A stretch of DNA of 64,000 nt from Colius striatus (GCF_028858725.1 NC_084771.1:11498915-11562914); one strand, 5' to 3'; counted from the first letter of the stretch, positions 36,001 to 48,389 are shown. Numbers and translations are program-made. The notes: generated from the sequence alone by a model not told the origin.

Positions 36001-39000
36001 CTCACATTATCTCAAATTGATATCATTTTTTCTTCCAACTGAGACAGGCTTATTAAGAAAACCTGTGGAAGTTGCCAGTCTGATCCAGCAGTGTGGATCC
36101 AAAGCCACTATTCTCAGCTAACCACAGCCATAGAACAGTGTATGTGATTCTGTTTCCAGAGTCAAGTCACCTTTACAGAAAAAGCAGCCCTTCAGTAGCA
36201 CTGATGAGCCACTCCGTTAAGATGAGAGGCACTAGGCAATGTCCTAGTTCACAGGCAGCCTCATCTCTTATTGCATGGCAATACTCACTTGTGATATTGC
36301 TGGTTTTTGATGACTAGTTTCTCTGGTAGTCCTTCTTCATCATCATACTGATCCATGGGCTCCACAGTGACAGGCCGAGGGAAGCTGGAATGAAAAGATG
36401 AGGTGCTTTCCAGAAAATTCAAGACTGAGCTTCAGTGTGGCTGAACTTAAGAAACCATTGCTTCTAGCACTGCTCAAAGAAATTCAGAGAACCACTTGGA
36501 ACATTTCCTTCTCTCCCTTATCTCTCCTTCTTTCACTTTCCTTCCTTCAGTTTGTTTTTTCTCCCTCTCCTTCCTTGCTACACAGACAACCACGTGCTGT
36601 ACAAGCCCTTGTGTGCCTTTTCATAGCTGCCTAAAGCAAAGAGTAAACACAGTGCTCCTCGCTGGAGGTTGCCGGCTCTGTCATTCAGCCCTGCTCTCCT
36701 CCTCAGACCACCATGTGCTGTTATTGTGGAGCAGCTTTGTTAGTGTCTGTCACAGGACAGACTGCACACATGTGCTTCCATCCTCCTGCTTTCTGTGTAC
36801 AGGAAACGTACTTCACAGAAATGTCCCCAGTCTCTGAATTAGCTTTCTACTATGGCACTGGCTCTGCTCATCCCCTACAAAGAGCAGTGTTACAGCCTCT
36901 CATTTGCTCCTCAAGCCTATTTCCCAGAGCTGAAGAAATGGAAGAGAAATGATTACACTGTGCCAAGTGCTGCCCAGACTCCAATAGGAAGGCAGGACAC
37001 AAGAGGTTAACATCTCTCTCCTTAGCTGAAGATGCACCATGTAGCTTTTCACTTTGATGGGACATATTCCATTATTAGTAGTCTTATTTTCCAAGGTGAA
37101 CTAATTTCAACCAGTTTATCTGTTACTGCCATGAACAAGGACAAACCACATCAAACTGAATCAACACCAAATCATAACTAGAAATAAGCAACATAGTGGT
37201 TTGCTGGCCCTAAATACCAGAATCCAAGACACTGATAGCTACAAAAAAGATTGAATGTTACCCTCAGGTGCTCTCAGTCACACATTGGTAGTGATTAGTT
37301 TTGCATGACCAGCTTTAAAAACCTGTTTGCATGGTTCTTTCAGGGTATAGACTTATGAATAAGCAAAAGCTCCCTAACAGCAATCTTCCTGCAGAGCACT
37401 ACACACTATGGTGGTTATCCCCGAACAGTCTCAGGCAGAAAAGCAGGTATTTATAAAAACCGAAACACCACCTTTTTTAAACTGAACATATTGTGTGTGA
37501 CTATGTCATATACAAGGCCTCTAAGAAAAAGGGGGGAAGTGAGAAGTACAGAGCCTATAAAACTACATTGGAATTTAGCAATACAGCCACAATTTCAGGA
37601 AGTGTTCTACTCCCAAAATTCTAGGTGCACACATCAAAAATGTGTACAGTAATTTTTATTTCCAAGACATCAAAAGTGTCTCCCTCTTTAATAGAGCAAC
37701 CAGCCACGCTCTGGGGAACACATCTAGAATTAGCCATTTACTGAGCAACTTCACATCATTATGTAAGAGCATGTTGTGTTCCCTTATGATATTCAAGCGC
37801 AAGGAGAACAGTTTATTATGGTAAAAACTCCAAGCAATCCAATCTGACCAACTTTTCCAACCCATGCTCATAGGGGTGGGTCAGCATTCCAAGCCAGCAG
37901 TGCATGCTGCCTAGTTCAGTCCCATCCCAAGACTCACCTGTGAAGCAACTCAGAGTGTACAACTAACATTTGAGGTTTGGTTCCAACAAATGATATGCGT
38001 GGAATCATGTGTGTGGAATCTCTGGACTAGCTCCTGGTTCTTAAAGGCTGCTTTGAATGCCTTAAGGCTTTATCAAGAAAGTGCTTATTGGCAAGTTTCA
38101 TGCACTGGCTCCACTAGCAGCTTCCCAGAAGAGTTTTCAGACCTCAGTTTCTGCACAGACTCACTCTTGTTGGAACAAAACCAAGTAAAGCTCTCCATAG
38201 GCAAATCACCTCCTGCCTCCCATTTCATGTGTCCAACTCTGGTGTTAAGAAATAACAAGCCAATGCCACCCATCAACCCACACACATGCCAGTACAGCCC
38301 TTCTCACCCTCCACACTTACGTAGTTAGCAGGAAAGACCCATCGCTACATCTGTCCAGGGCTTTCCTAGCAGCAGGCTTCCCTGAGAACTCCACAATGCC
38401 TTTCCCAGAGGATCTTCCTCTGTCATCCACAATAACCACAGCCCTTTCAACCTGGCCAAACACTGAGAAGGCTTCCTCCAGGAGCTCATTGGACACAAAC
38501 TGAGGCAGGTTCCTGACTGTCAGTGACGCGCTGTGGCACGCAAAACGCACTCTTAGCTGCTTCCCACGTAGAGGCATGTTGTCTAGTTCCACCTTTGCAA
38601 TCTCTGCCAGAGTGCGAGTTTCCTGAAGATAAAAACAGTTACCATTAAAACTCTCAGTGCAATACCGAATCAACCAGTCACAGTAGTCACTAGCTTATTT
38701 CTCCTGAACAAGGACTTCACAGACAGGAACAAAAACTCCTCCCACAGTGGGGTTAAAAGTGTCCTGACAAACCACAGCTATTCTCTGTTGTCGATGACTC
38801 TTGATGAACAGGCATGTACAGAGTTTGGGGGGAAAACCTGTTGAATCCAACAGCCAGTACAAACTAAGAAAACAATTAAATGATCATTAGCTACCAGACA
38901 TAATGATATCATAGCTACAAAGCATGAAAGTGAAAGTAAATTCATAAATGAAGATTCAACCATTAGCTAAGACTGATAACTGTAAAAGGAAATGCTGATT

Positions 39001-42000
39001 GCACGCCATTCCATGAAAGGTATTCTATCCAAGCTTCAAACCTTTCCACTCATTTAAGTCACTACCAAGCAGCTACACTACAGCAAAGCAGTGTCTCAGA
39101 CTTAGCTGTGGGAATCTCATGCTCCATCCCCTCAATCTGGGGCTTTCAGAATGGTACTACATGAGCCTAAAAACATCTGATAACTGTCACTTTACGTTGG
39201 TAGCTGCTTTCCTCCTAGCCACACAGGAACACGATCATCTAGAGATCCCTTACATCAAGAGCATTTACCATCTCAGTAATACTACATGACAACCCCAGCT
39301 CACAGAAATTCCATGTTCACCCCCTTCCAGAAAAGGGAAGCCTCCCTTGTCTATAACAGCATTGTGTGTTGTGGGGCTTCTTCTGTTTCCTACCAGATGA
39401 CTTTAGAATAACTTTATCAGACACATCATCAGTCCTGCCACAAGCTGCCTGAATCCCTGTTCTATCTCACAACAAGCTCTAGACAAACCACCTGTAGAAG
39501 CTGCTCTTACATTGCAGGTTACTAAAATCAACAACATGCTTAATTAGCCTGAACATCTACTACTTTCAATTAGCAATACTCCTGTAGCATGAGTCAGTGT
39601 CACAAAAACAAAGGGAGCAAGACACTCACCAGCCTGATAAAACCAAAGCCTTTGTCCTTGTGTATGAAGACTTCACCAGCCTTGCCATACTTCTCAAACA
39701 ACTTTCTCATCTCTTCCTCTGTAATATCTGGGGGCAGATTCCCCACAAACAGGCGGCTTCTTTGGGTGAAGGTCTTTTCACCAGGTTTCCGGAAGTTCTT
39801 CAAGTCAATAGTCAGGCCTTCATCTGAGGGGAATAAGGTACACAGCTGCTCTACAGTTGGGGGGATAAATTCTATTAGGTTTCATCACAGTGAACAGAGA
39901 CATATAGGACAATACAGGTAACACCACCCATTCACTTCAGTCTCATCCCTCTCCAGCCATCTCCACAGCACCAAGGGCATTTTGTTTCAGAATGGCCCCA
40001 TATTCTTTTAAAAAATCCCGTATGTTTGGACCTCAGTGCTCATGAACATGAGCAAAATACAGTCTAGAACGGGAAAAAGCAGTACATTGCAGCTTGAAAT
40101 AACATGAGAGATTTCACTCAACTTTTGAGGCTCTGGTCAGGATGACCAGTCCACAACAAAACCAGCTGCAGTTACAAGAAAGGATTTTGTTGCTACAACC
40201 TGAGCAATTACAGAAGTGTCACAGTTTGGCCAGCAACCAGATTTTTACTCAAAAAAACCCACCCCAACCCTAGATGTCTAGAAAAAAATGTCAGTGACAG
40301 GAAATTTTGCCCAGTCAGATAACATTTGAGATAGCTTTCATTCTATGAGATGGGATTTGGGTTCTAGACACTTTGGTTCAAAGCTGAAGAGAAGGCTGGA
40401 ATGGAGAAAAGAGTGAAAAAGCTCCCACCCCAAAACCCAGCCATATAAGTGAGACTAGAAAATTTACAAGCTCATTACAAAAGTTTATATTCAGCAAGCA
40501 ATGCCCTACATAACACTAACAAACAGCACACATTCTAGGAACATTCTCAAATCTCCACATGCATATACAATCTTTAACTCCGAATTCAGCACAGTATTGG
40601 ATGTTCTGCTCTGCACCAGACACAGGGGTGGCTTTATTATCAATTCCTGTATTCCAGTCTCTTAAATGTATATGGAACTTCCTCACATAGGACAGCAAGT
40701 TGTAGAAAGCATTTGCTTTACAGGCCTCATATCTCCTGGCCACAGGTATGAAATAAACCACCAACATGAGTGGCTTGATTCAGGCTACAGTGCTTGGCAC
40801 CCACCAGGATGGGTTATTCATGCCAAGACAAAACATGCAAGAAAACTCTTTTGTAAGAATAAGTAAATCTTGGTGGTTAACACTGGAAGAGAAAAAAGAC
40901 TGATAGTATCTACTTCACACAGTCAGAGTGCAAGAGTGAAGTGTTTTTGTCTTGTAAACTTCTTCACGTCATCATGAGAAGTATTTAGGGATGAATTACA
41001 TCCTATGCACTCCCACTAGGAAGGGCTTATGGCAGAGCTATACCACTGTCACTGTTCTGCCTTCAGTAGATCCACTCAAAAGAATCTCACTTACAGTCAC
41101 TCACTACAAACTGATTCCAAATACCAGTGTTGTATTGTTTCTAATCTGACTGGAAATAGAGTGGTCTGCCACTCCTGTCCATTCTCTTTTATGAGCTGAA
41201 AAGGAGTCTGTTTAACAGGGCTACCTAATAAAAATAGGCAGGATTTTTTTCTACTAGCCTGGTAAATCTGAAACTTTCACAGAAAAAACATCCAGAGGAA
41301 TCATGTAAAGTGCACCTATGACTTCTGTACACTTTTATTTTGAACGGCCAAAGTGTCTAAAAAAGGATCAAAATTTCTAAGATAACCTAAGGCCCCAGAA
41401 GCCATTAATATCCATTGTCTCAGCTCACAAGCCCAAATTACAGAGCTACAGTCCACCCTCATTAAGAACAAAGCCAGGAACACGGTAGATCAGAGTAACA
41501 CACATCAATGTTAGATTGTACTTGAATGTTGAAATAATGTAAAGGGGAGTATCTCCTGGTCTCTCCCATGTAAAAGCTTTGTCTTAATGGGTGTCTGCAG
41601 ATTGCAGATCAAGAACTATGTTTTTAATACAAGTCTCTGTCTTTACAGTTAGCAAATGTATTTCACTAGTAATCAAGAAAACATCTGTTAAGAAGCCACC
41701 TGTTACGGTGGGGAAAATAGGAAATGAAGCCAATGGAAACAGACCATCTCGTATTGGCAAGGTTTACAGAAACACCGCTAAAGGTTCAGATACTTTCAAA
41801 CTCTTAGAGTGACCTTTTCTTGAGAATTTGAGACAAAGAAACTCTCCATCACTGCCTCATTTTAGGAACGCATGAAACTCACAAACAAGTCCCATTCAAA
41901 CCTTAAGGAGCCGCATGCATCTGAATAAAAACCCCAAACAAACCCAGTTAGGACTCCCATCTCCCACAGCAGAAACAAAAAACCCCGACTATCGCAGGCA

Positions 42001-42319
42001 CACAGCGAACGGCAGCCGCGGTCTGCTGAAGCACGGGAGCTTTAACTGAAAGCACGGGGTCGGTTTGTTGCCGCCAAGACCTGTTGCTGCCGAAGGGGCC
42101 GGCAGCTAAGCGGAACCCGAAGCTCCCCTCTGCAGCGTGAGCAGTCGCTCAAAGCCTACCCAAAGCGGGCCCGGGCGGGCCCCCGCGGCGGGCCCGGGAC
42201 TCACTCTGGCTGTTGGCCTGCTGCCCGTTGGCGGGGATGGACGGAGGCGGGTGCTGCTGGTGCTGCTTCCGCGGCGCGTGGTTCTGCTTCTCCATGTTGA
42301 AGCCCTTGTTGCCCTGCAT
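30008..42319 (-). CDS. NONO: NONO (p54nrb), DBHS-family RNA/DNA-binding protein
   Basis: Nuclear paraspeckle, splicing and transcription factor that dimerises with SFPQ or PSPC1. Ten minus-strand coding exons: 42205-42319, 39630-39823, 38321-38622, 36289-36384, 35227-35423, 34506-34590, 33336-33438, 32026-32068, 31454-31563 and 30008-30145. All are GT-AG with matching phases and give 460 residues (human 471). The start is [21 protein letters not shown]1 (about 61-133) holds [18 protein letters not shown] and [11 protein letters not shown]2 (about 136-215) holds [19 protein letters not shown] and [17 protein letters not shown]. The NOPS segment [18 protein letters not shown] follows. A long charged coiled coil runs to about 365 ([33 protein letters not shown]). 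A Gly/Pro/Met-rich tail ends with the nuclear-localisation motif PNKRRRY. The N-terminal His/Gln tract is much shorter than in mammals. The start codon lies nine bases into the second exon, after a ctag acceptor. Confidence 0.98.
31627..31943 (+). mobile_element. Possible old solo LTR or other retro-insertion in a NONO intron
   Basis: About 290 bases bracketed by an imperfect 14-base direct repeat (cattgcagtgttat at 31627, cattgcagtattat at 31930). Inside are a TATA-like site (gatataagcac), an AATAAA about 30 bases later (ggaataaagtatc), and a GC-rich end. This layout resembles an LTR. The flanking repeat is too long for an LTR target duplication, so the assignment is open. A fossil with no coding capacity. 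It makes up most of the 462-base intron. Confidence 0.35.
33605..33992 (+). mobile_element. CR1 LINE 3' fragment, plus orientation
   Basis: Sense CR1 landmarks in order: gttcagcctggagaaaagga, acaacctgaaaggaggttgt-type sequence, acaggacaagaggaaacggc, aacaggctgcccaggaaagt, gacatggtttagtggtggac and ttggactcaatgatcttaac. It ends gtgattcttct. Different subfamily from most copies here; antisense to NONO. Confidence 0.9.
34672..35018 (+). mobile_element. CR1 LINE 3' fragment, plus orientation
   Basis: Holds gacaggacaaggggtgatgg, gagcctggcccaggctgccc and ttggactggatgatctctaa, then ccaacccccaccattctgtg and the tail attctgt. About 350 bases, antisense to NONO, less than 1 kb from the copy at 33605. 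Confidence 0.93.
36385..42204 (-). other. NONO introns 2-4
   Basis: The three largest NONO introns (36385-38320, 38623-39629, 39824-42204), interrupted only by exons 3 and 4. They are AT-rich with a pyrimidine-rich run near 36500-36590. I recognise no repeat or gene inside. Other NONO introns hold the two plus-strand CR1 copies and the insertion at 31.6 kb. Confidence 0.6.
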
Positions 42320-42555
42320 CTTCCCCACCTAGAGGCACAAACACGCCCGGTGGGCCGCGGTTCAGAGAGCGCCGCCGAGCTCCGGCCCCGCCTCGCCGGG
42401 GCCCGCCCGCCAAAGCTGCCGCGTGCGGCGGCGGGGCGGGCCGCGCAGGCCGCGGCGGGCCTCGGCCAGGCCTTAGCAGCGGCGGCGGCGGGCGGCCGGG
42501 AGCGGCCGCGGCAGGGCGGAGCGGAGCCGCGCTCGCGGCGCCACGGCGGCCTCAC

Positions 42556-42850
42556 CTGCTGGCGGACACCGGCGCCGAGGCGGATCGCGGCCTCCTGGCC
42601 CCGAGGCAGCCCGGAGACAAGCGAGCGAGCGCGCGGCCGGAACTAGCGCAGCCTAACGGGCGCCCACCAAGCCGCGCTCCCATTGGCCTCCTAGCCTCCG
42701 GCGCCGCATCGCCATTGGCCACGCTCGCCGCCACTCACAGTCCGGCGGCGGCGGGGCGGGGCTAGCCCGCCCAGGAGCTCTGTTCGCGGAGCCCATTGGC
42801 TGAGCGGCAGCCACACGCCGCCGCGCGCGCGCTGCCAATCATCGGCACGG
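42556..42850 (-). promoter_or_regulatory. NONO promoter and non-coding exon 1
   Basis: A donor (cagcag/gtgagg) ends the non-coding first exon at 42556; its start is probably near 42650. Upstream on the minus strand are four CCAAT boxes: ccattgg at 42680, 42712 and 42793 (reading CCAATGG on the minus strand), and gccaatc at 42834 in the opposite sense. The first pair is 32 bases apart, a spacing seen in NF-Y promoters. No TATA box is visible. Confidence 0.65.
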
Positions 42851-43719
42851 GCATCACGCTTGGGTGAGAGGCGAGCGAGGGACAAAGGAGCCTCAGGAGC
42901 GGCCGGAGCGCGCCGCGCACGCGCAGTGGCGGGGACGCGCGCACGCGCGGCCGGCGGCCGCTGGCTTTAAAGAGGCAGGGACGGGGCGCGTGACGCGCCG
43001 GGGCTCACGCGGCCGCCTCGGGTGTCCGGCCCGGCGGCGGGGACGAGCCTCTGTCCCCCGCTCTGCTCGTCCACTGCGTGCCGGAGCCCCCGCTGGGGTC
43101 TCCTCAAGGCCGTGTTGGCCAACGCCAGCCGCGGCCCCGCTCCCGTCCCTGCCCAGCCGAGGGGTGCCCCTCACCCTCACACTGTCCGGACGCGATTCCT
43201 GCCGCCTCGGCAGTAGCTGTGTCTGGCGGGCTGGATTTCACCGCCTTTCCACAAAACCTCCCGTTTCCTTCCGTGTCCCGCCGCACACAACCGGGAGGGC
43301 TGCGCTGCGCCCGCGGCCGGCTCCGCTCCCCGGGCGCGGGAGTCCCGCGGGGGCTTCGCGGCTCTCCCGGGGGACGCAGCTGGCACTGTGGCCGGCTTCC
43401 CGCGGCTCAACCATCCCCCCCTGACGGCCTTTCCCTTCCCTGGAAAGCAGGAGGTCGCCTCGCCGCGTCCTCCCGGCCCCGGTGTGCCCCCAGGGCTCAG
43501 CCCCTGCAGCCGCCGTCACCCCGAGCAGTGACAAAAATGCGGGGTGTGAGGGGGCTGGTTCCCGGAGCAAGGCGCGGGTCTGGGGGCAAGGGTGGAGGGG
43601 CTGCCAGAGGAACGGAGCGGCCGGGAGGGCCCGGGCGCCACGGGGAGCGCAGCCCCCGGGAGGCAGGGAGAGGGGCAAGTCTGACTGGTGGGAGTTGCCG
43701 GAGATCTTGGAGCGGTGTG

Positions 43720-43885
43720 GGAAGGGGGGCCCGTTGGGGGGTTGTCGCGGGTGGGGGTGCCGAGGGTGGGGGAGGGGAGCCCGGGTGGGCACTGTCATGA
43801 TTGGGGGAGGGGAGACCGGGGTACGGAGGTGGGGGGTGGGGCCCGTGTGGGGGAGGGGAGACCCGGGGGGGTGGTCGTGGGTAGG
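43720..43885 (+). repeat. G-rich degenerate tandem repeat (three units)
   Basis: Three copies of a core like gggggaggggagaccgggg at about 43766, 43803 and 43850, each followed by variable G-rich sequence. Many runs of three or more G on the plus strand could form G-quadruplexes. Confidence 0.65.
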
Positions 43886-44400
43886 AGGCGGAGCCTGGAG
43901 GCGCCGGGGGCGGGGCGCAGGGCGAGGACTGCGGGCGCCGGCCAGGGAAGCCCCTCCCCGGGGCGGGGCCGTGTCCCGGGCCCCCGCGGAAGCCCCGCCC
44001 GGCCGCGCTGTCACTCACCGCCCCGGGGAGACGCTCCAGCTCCAGGGAGGCGGTGGCGGTGCCTAGACCCGGCCGGGCGACTGCCCCCGCCCGCAGGTAG
44101 AGGCTGTGTCTGCGTGGCCGGGCCGACCCTCGCGGAGCGGCCGAGAAGCCTGGGCCGTGCGAGGCGGCAGCGAGAGGGTTAAGGGAGGGGGGGGGGGCGG
44201 GGGTGACAAGCCAGCTCCGCGCGATCCGCTCCTCGCTTTGCGGGTGGCCGCGCGGGCACCGGCGGGGACGTGGGTTCCCCATTCTGGCCCGCGCCTCCCG
44301 CCCCGCACACCCTCCGCACCGCGCCGTGCCCTGCTGGGTTGCGGCTGCTGCCCGCGCTCGGCTCCGCGCTGGCTTTTTCGCTCGGCCCCGCTCCGTCGAG

Positions 44401-44484
44401 GGAATCCGTTCCGGGTTTTCCGGTCTCCCGGCGGAGTCCGGGCTATCGTTGCAATCCCGAGCTTGGGAATCCGCTCCGCGTTTT
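44401..44484. repeat. Direct repeat of 19 bases in the ZMYM3 promoter region
   Basis: ggaatccgttccgggtttt at 44401 recurs at 44466 as ggaatccgctccgcgtttt, with two changes, 65 bases apart. Possible paired binding site; no factor recognised. Confidence 0.5.
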
Positions 44485-44533
44485 GGAGGCCGCCGCGTGC
44501 AAGCGAGTCTCGCGAGCCCAGGCCCCGCCGCGG

Positions 44534-44697
44534 CCAATGGGAAATCGTCCCTCGCTCTGCACGGCCAATGGGGCGCTGCTGCCGCCCCCCTCCGGGCTGC
44601 AGCGCGCTGAGGGCTCCGAGCGGCGCCTCCATTTAAAGGGGCCGCGACCCGGATCCGGGCTCTGGGTTGAGCGGGCGGTGCGGCGCCGAGGAGCCAG
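44534..44697 (+). promoter_or_regulatory. ZMYM3 promoter and non-coding exon 1
   Basis: Two plus-strand CCAAT boxes (ggccaatgg at 44532 and 44563) lie 31 bases apart. A TATA-like tttaaa is at 44632-44637, so initiation near 44660 is likely. The first exon would end at a gccag/gtacga donor (exon end about 44698). Order and spacing fit an NF-Y plus TATA-like promoter. Confidence 0.6.
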
Positions 44698-47112
44698 GTA
44701 CGAGCGGCGCCGGGCGGGGGCGCCTCCCTCCGGCCGCAAGGGAGGCGCGGGCGTGGCGGCGGGACGGCCGCGGGGCGCCGCCAGCCGTGGGGCGCTGGGG
44801 CTTGGCCCCGCGGGTGGGGGCGGGGCGGGCGCGTGCGGCCGGGTCTCGCGCGGGAGGGGGCCCCCGCCCTCGCCTCCCCCTTCCCGCACAGGGTGGGGGG
44901 CGGGGCGCGCGCGCCTTGCGGGAGGGGGCGGGGCTTAGCGCTCCGCGAGGGGGCGGGGCCGGCGTCCCTTCACCCGCACCCGCCCCGTTGCGGCCGCTTG
45001 GGGGCGCCCTGCGGCGGGGGCCGGTCCCGCGCTCCCCGCCCCGCTGCGGCCTCGGCCCCGCATCGGCTGTGGCGCCGGCTCCCGGGGCGGCCCGTCCCCA
45101 CCGCCACCTCCCCTCGCCGAGGGGCCCGGCACAATGAGGGAGGCCCCGCGCCGCCCCCCAGCCCCGCACAGCCCCTGCCCCGCACAGCCCCTGCCCTGGC
45201 GCTGGGTGCCGTGCGAGGGGAGCGGGGCAGGCGGCGCCCACGCTAGTGCTCGGGGGCCGGCCCTGCCCGCTGCCACCACCGTACCTGGGCACAGGCCGGT
45301 CCGTGAGACCTGCCCCCGGCTCACCCACCCCTGTGGGGCCCAACTGTGCCCCGGGGAGCTTCGCTGTGAAGTGACAGCAAACGGTCTCCAGCCTGCCCCT
45401 GGCACCCAGCTGCCCCAGTCCAAGCTGTGCCCCCGGTGCTGCAGCCTCCCTGGCTCCCTCTCCCTGTGACAGACGCTTCGAGTGATGCAGCCTTCTCGCT
45501 GTTGTCACCACACGTAGTAACGAGGTCTGTGGAGCTGGCAGAAACCGGCGTTGCTGTGTCTGTGACCTGCCCAGCCGTTCTGTCTGCCTGTCCCCGTATG
45601 GCTGGGGTGGGACCTGGGGCCCTCAGCACTGTCCCCACGGCCAGGAGCTGTGTGTCCATCCCTGGGCACCACGTGCTGCTCTCAAGGGTCAGGCCCTACA
45701 GGGGAAAGGTGCAGCCCCGTGGGGGCTCAAGCTGCCTTGTGCCACTACAGGAGGCAAAGCCCTGATGTGCTGAAGCTTTGGCAGGCTGGGCTGTGTGTGA
45801 GCTGCGTGGCTGTGGTTAGCGAGGTGCCCAGGAGGGCATCAGTACCTCCCGTGTGGTTTGCAGAGGTGGAGGCAGGAGAATGTGCACCGGCAAGGCTGGG
45901 AGCTGGCAGTGGCTTGTGCTTGGCATGGGTAAAGGCAGTTGGACATGCTCATGTGGGCAGAAGCAGCGCTGGATACAGACTGCGTGAGGTGATGCTGGGG
46001 GATATGCTGAGGGCTGGGGAATGGTTCCCAGAGTCTCTTTCTGATGACTGAGAGCTGCTTTGTTTGTGCTTTTCCCTTCTCCTCCTTCAGTGCTTCAGCT
46101 ATGGCTCTTTTTCTAGGCTGTGACTTCTTTCTCTCTCAGTGTCGTTGCATTCCTCGAGAAGACTTTGAATCTGTGTTTTCTTGCCTGAGTCTGCCTGTCC
46201 TGGGATCAAGGCCGGTGATAAGAGTGTAACTGTTGTTATTGCCAGCCCAGCTTTACTGAAGGAATAGCCACAGCCTGCAGAGCTGCCGCCAAGCTGCAGT
46301 TTATAGCCCCAGCATGCATATTTGCACCTGCTTATAACCCCCTTACTGCAAGTGCCAATGCTTTGGAGGATGACAGCAAGTCACACCAGATTTCTCCACA
46401 CCTCTGACAGACAGAACAAGGGTCTGAGGCTGAGCCCACAGCTTTACTTTGGAAGCGAAGCCCCTTGCGTTATTTTACAGATGGTTTATGGTCGATGAGG
46501 CTGGGATGCACGACCCTGAGGGACACAGGTGTGCTAGCAGAAGCCTCTAGTGCATGAGGGTTATGGTAAAAGCAATCCAAGGGAAGTATGGAATAGGCTA
46601 CAGCTGTAACAATTAATTTGTTGGCTTAGCAAAGGTTGTGCTAGCAGAATTTCACTGGAACTGTGTTTTAATCTCAGTAGGGGGTTTTAAGGGTTAACTT
46701 CTTCCTGTGCTGGCAGCAAAGGGCAATACTTGACACCATCTTTAGCAGTCCTGTTGGCTGTGAACCCTGGTGATGTCTTCTGGTCGTGTCCTGTAAGCCT
46801 ACTGTGCTGGCTCATGCCTTGGCAGTGTAAAGAGAGTTGGTTGCTAGGCTGGGTGGGACATTGGTCTGTCTAACACGGCGTTACCCAGGACCAACACTGT
46901 GATGCCTTTCAAGGGACCTGGCAGCAGGCACCTTGCAGAGGAGGCTGGGACTGGCAGCAAGGCTGAGGAGACAGCTCACCTTGCACTTCCAATATTTTGG
47001 CTCTGTAGGGCCACTTAAGCAAATTTTATGTTTTGCCCTCAAAGATACATCCTCCCTGAGACCATGCCCTCCTGTCTCCTCTCTCTTTCCTGGGCAGTAA
47101 GGTTTATTTAAA

Positions 47113-47225
47113 GAATCACAGACAGATTTAGGTTGGAATGGACCTCTGAAGGTCTCTGGTCCAACTGACCTCCTGGTCACAGCAGAGCTGATTTGAGAAC
47201 ACATTGTTCAGGGCTTTGTCCAATT
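47113..47225 (-). mobile_element. CR1 LINE 3' fragment, minus orientation
   Basis: gaatcacagacagatttagg, then ttggaatggacctctgaagg, tccaactgacctcctggtca and ttcagggctttgtccaattg, the style of an older CR1 subfamily. About 110 bases. Confidence 0.75.
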
Positions 47226-48344
47226 GAGGAACTCCCTCTTCCCCTGTATATAAAACTATTTTGGCAGATGTTGTCATGTGGTAAGAGGTGATCCTTGGAA
47301 GAAATGTTGCTTCTTTCTTTGAAGAATTATCAGGAAACTCATGGTGCTGTTTTGCTGCACTATCTACTCTGTGTTGGAGGCTCCAGGCTTTCTTGATTCT
47401 GAGTGACTAAGTTTGAGGCCTGTACCCTAAGCTGGTTCTACTGCTGTGGAAAAATCTAGTGTTGGTCTTGGTACCTCCTGGCTTTGGGACTGTTAGAAAT
47501 CCATTGCTGGAGTCTTGAGGCTGGTGGTGTTCTGGGAGGTACTTTCCTATCCCCTTTTCCTCTTCTTTTCCTGTTGTGTAGACAGTTCCAGTCACAGATG
47601 AAGACTGGCCTGAAGGGGACACAATGGTACCTACTGCTATGTGCACTCTTAATTGAGAGCTACAATAATATGTCTGGTAATGAGAAGGGACAACTGTTCA
47701 CTGCAAGGCACTTGCCGAGTGACATCTGTAGTAGCTATAGCTGACTTGGAGTCACCAAATGCTGTTGTAAAATCTCCAAGTCACAGAGGGTTTACAGATC
47801 CCTAGGTCAGTTGTTTTAAGTCTTCACCTGCAGTGTTAATCTAGAAATAGCTGGTTTTGAGTTTGTCCAGCTTTGCCCATGGGCAAAGCAGCACTGAACT
47901 GAATGTCACCAATGGGTTTGGTGCTATTTGAAGACCAAGTTTGGGCTCCTAGATGGGAGCCACTTCGAAGAACACAAGTGAATAATGAAATCCTTTCTGC
48001 TTCTTTCTGGAGAATTACCTGGTCCTTAGCAGTGTGCTTAGTTTCTGGTGATTCTTCATAAATTCATTTGTTTTAAAATGAGTTCACCAGTGTGTAACAA
48101 ATGTTTGCAGTGCTTGAATCTGGAAAGCTGTCAACTTCCCAGATAAACTCAGAAATGAAGTTAGCTTTTGCAGTATTTGTCACTCAAGCTGTAATGTTGT
48201 TAATGAAGACCAATTGACTTGAAACCATGCTGGTAGGACGTGATCTTGTGTTGGAAATGTTTTATTGACAGAACTATGCATTGAGCACTGTTGCTTTTGT
48301 CAAGAAGTGCTAGGTTGGGTGTTAACTGTTTTTTTCTGAAACAG

Positions 48345-48389
48345 AGGAACTTCCTCCAGAGCTCTGCTCAGGTCTTACGGAACTCATAG
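48345..48389 (+). other. Candidate second non-coding exon of ZMYM3
   Basis: A 45-base segment between a good acceptor (tttttttctgaaacag) and a strong donor (catag/gtaaga). It has an exon-like size and lies in the 5' UTR intron. It rests on splice signals only. Confidence 0.35.

Larger units (their letters stand above)
42050..45350. promoter_or_regulatory. Shared CpG island between divergent NONO and ZMYM3
   Basis: About 3.3 kb of continuous GC- and CpG-rich DNA running from NONO exon 2 across both promoters into ZMYM3 intron 1. The two likely start sites are about 2 kb apart. It holds CGG-rich runs, long G-runs and several CCAAT boxes. The long Arg/Pro/Gly-rich open frames here (up to about 346 codons) are composition artefacts. 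Whether the whole stretch is unmethylated cannot be seen. Confidence 0.75.

Noticed and set aside
42106-45511. Very long GC-rich frames (up to 346 codons) around the NONO-ZMYM3 promoters
   Set aside because: Same composition artefact: low complexity, frames open on both strands at once, no homology recognised, and overlap with promoters.
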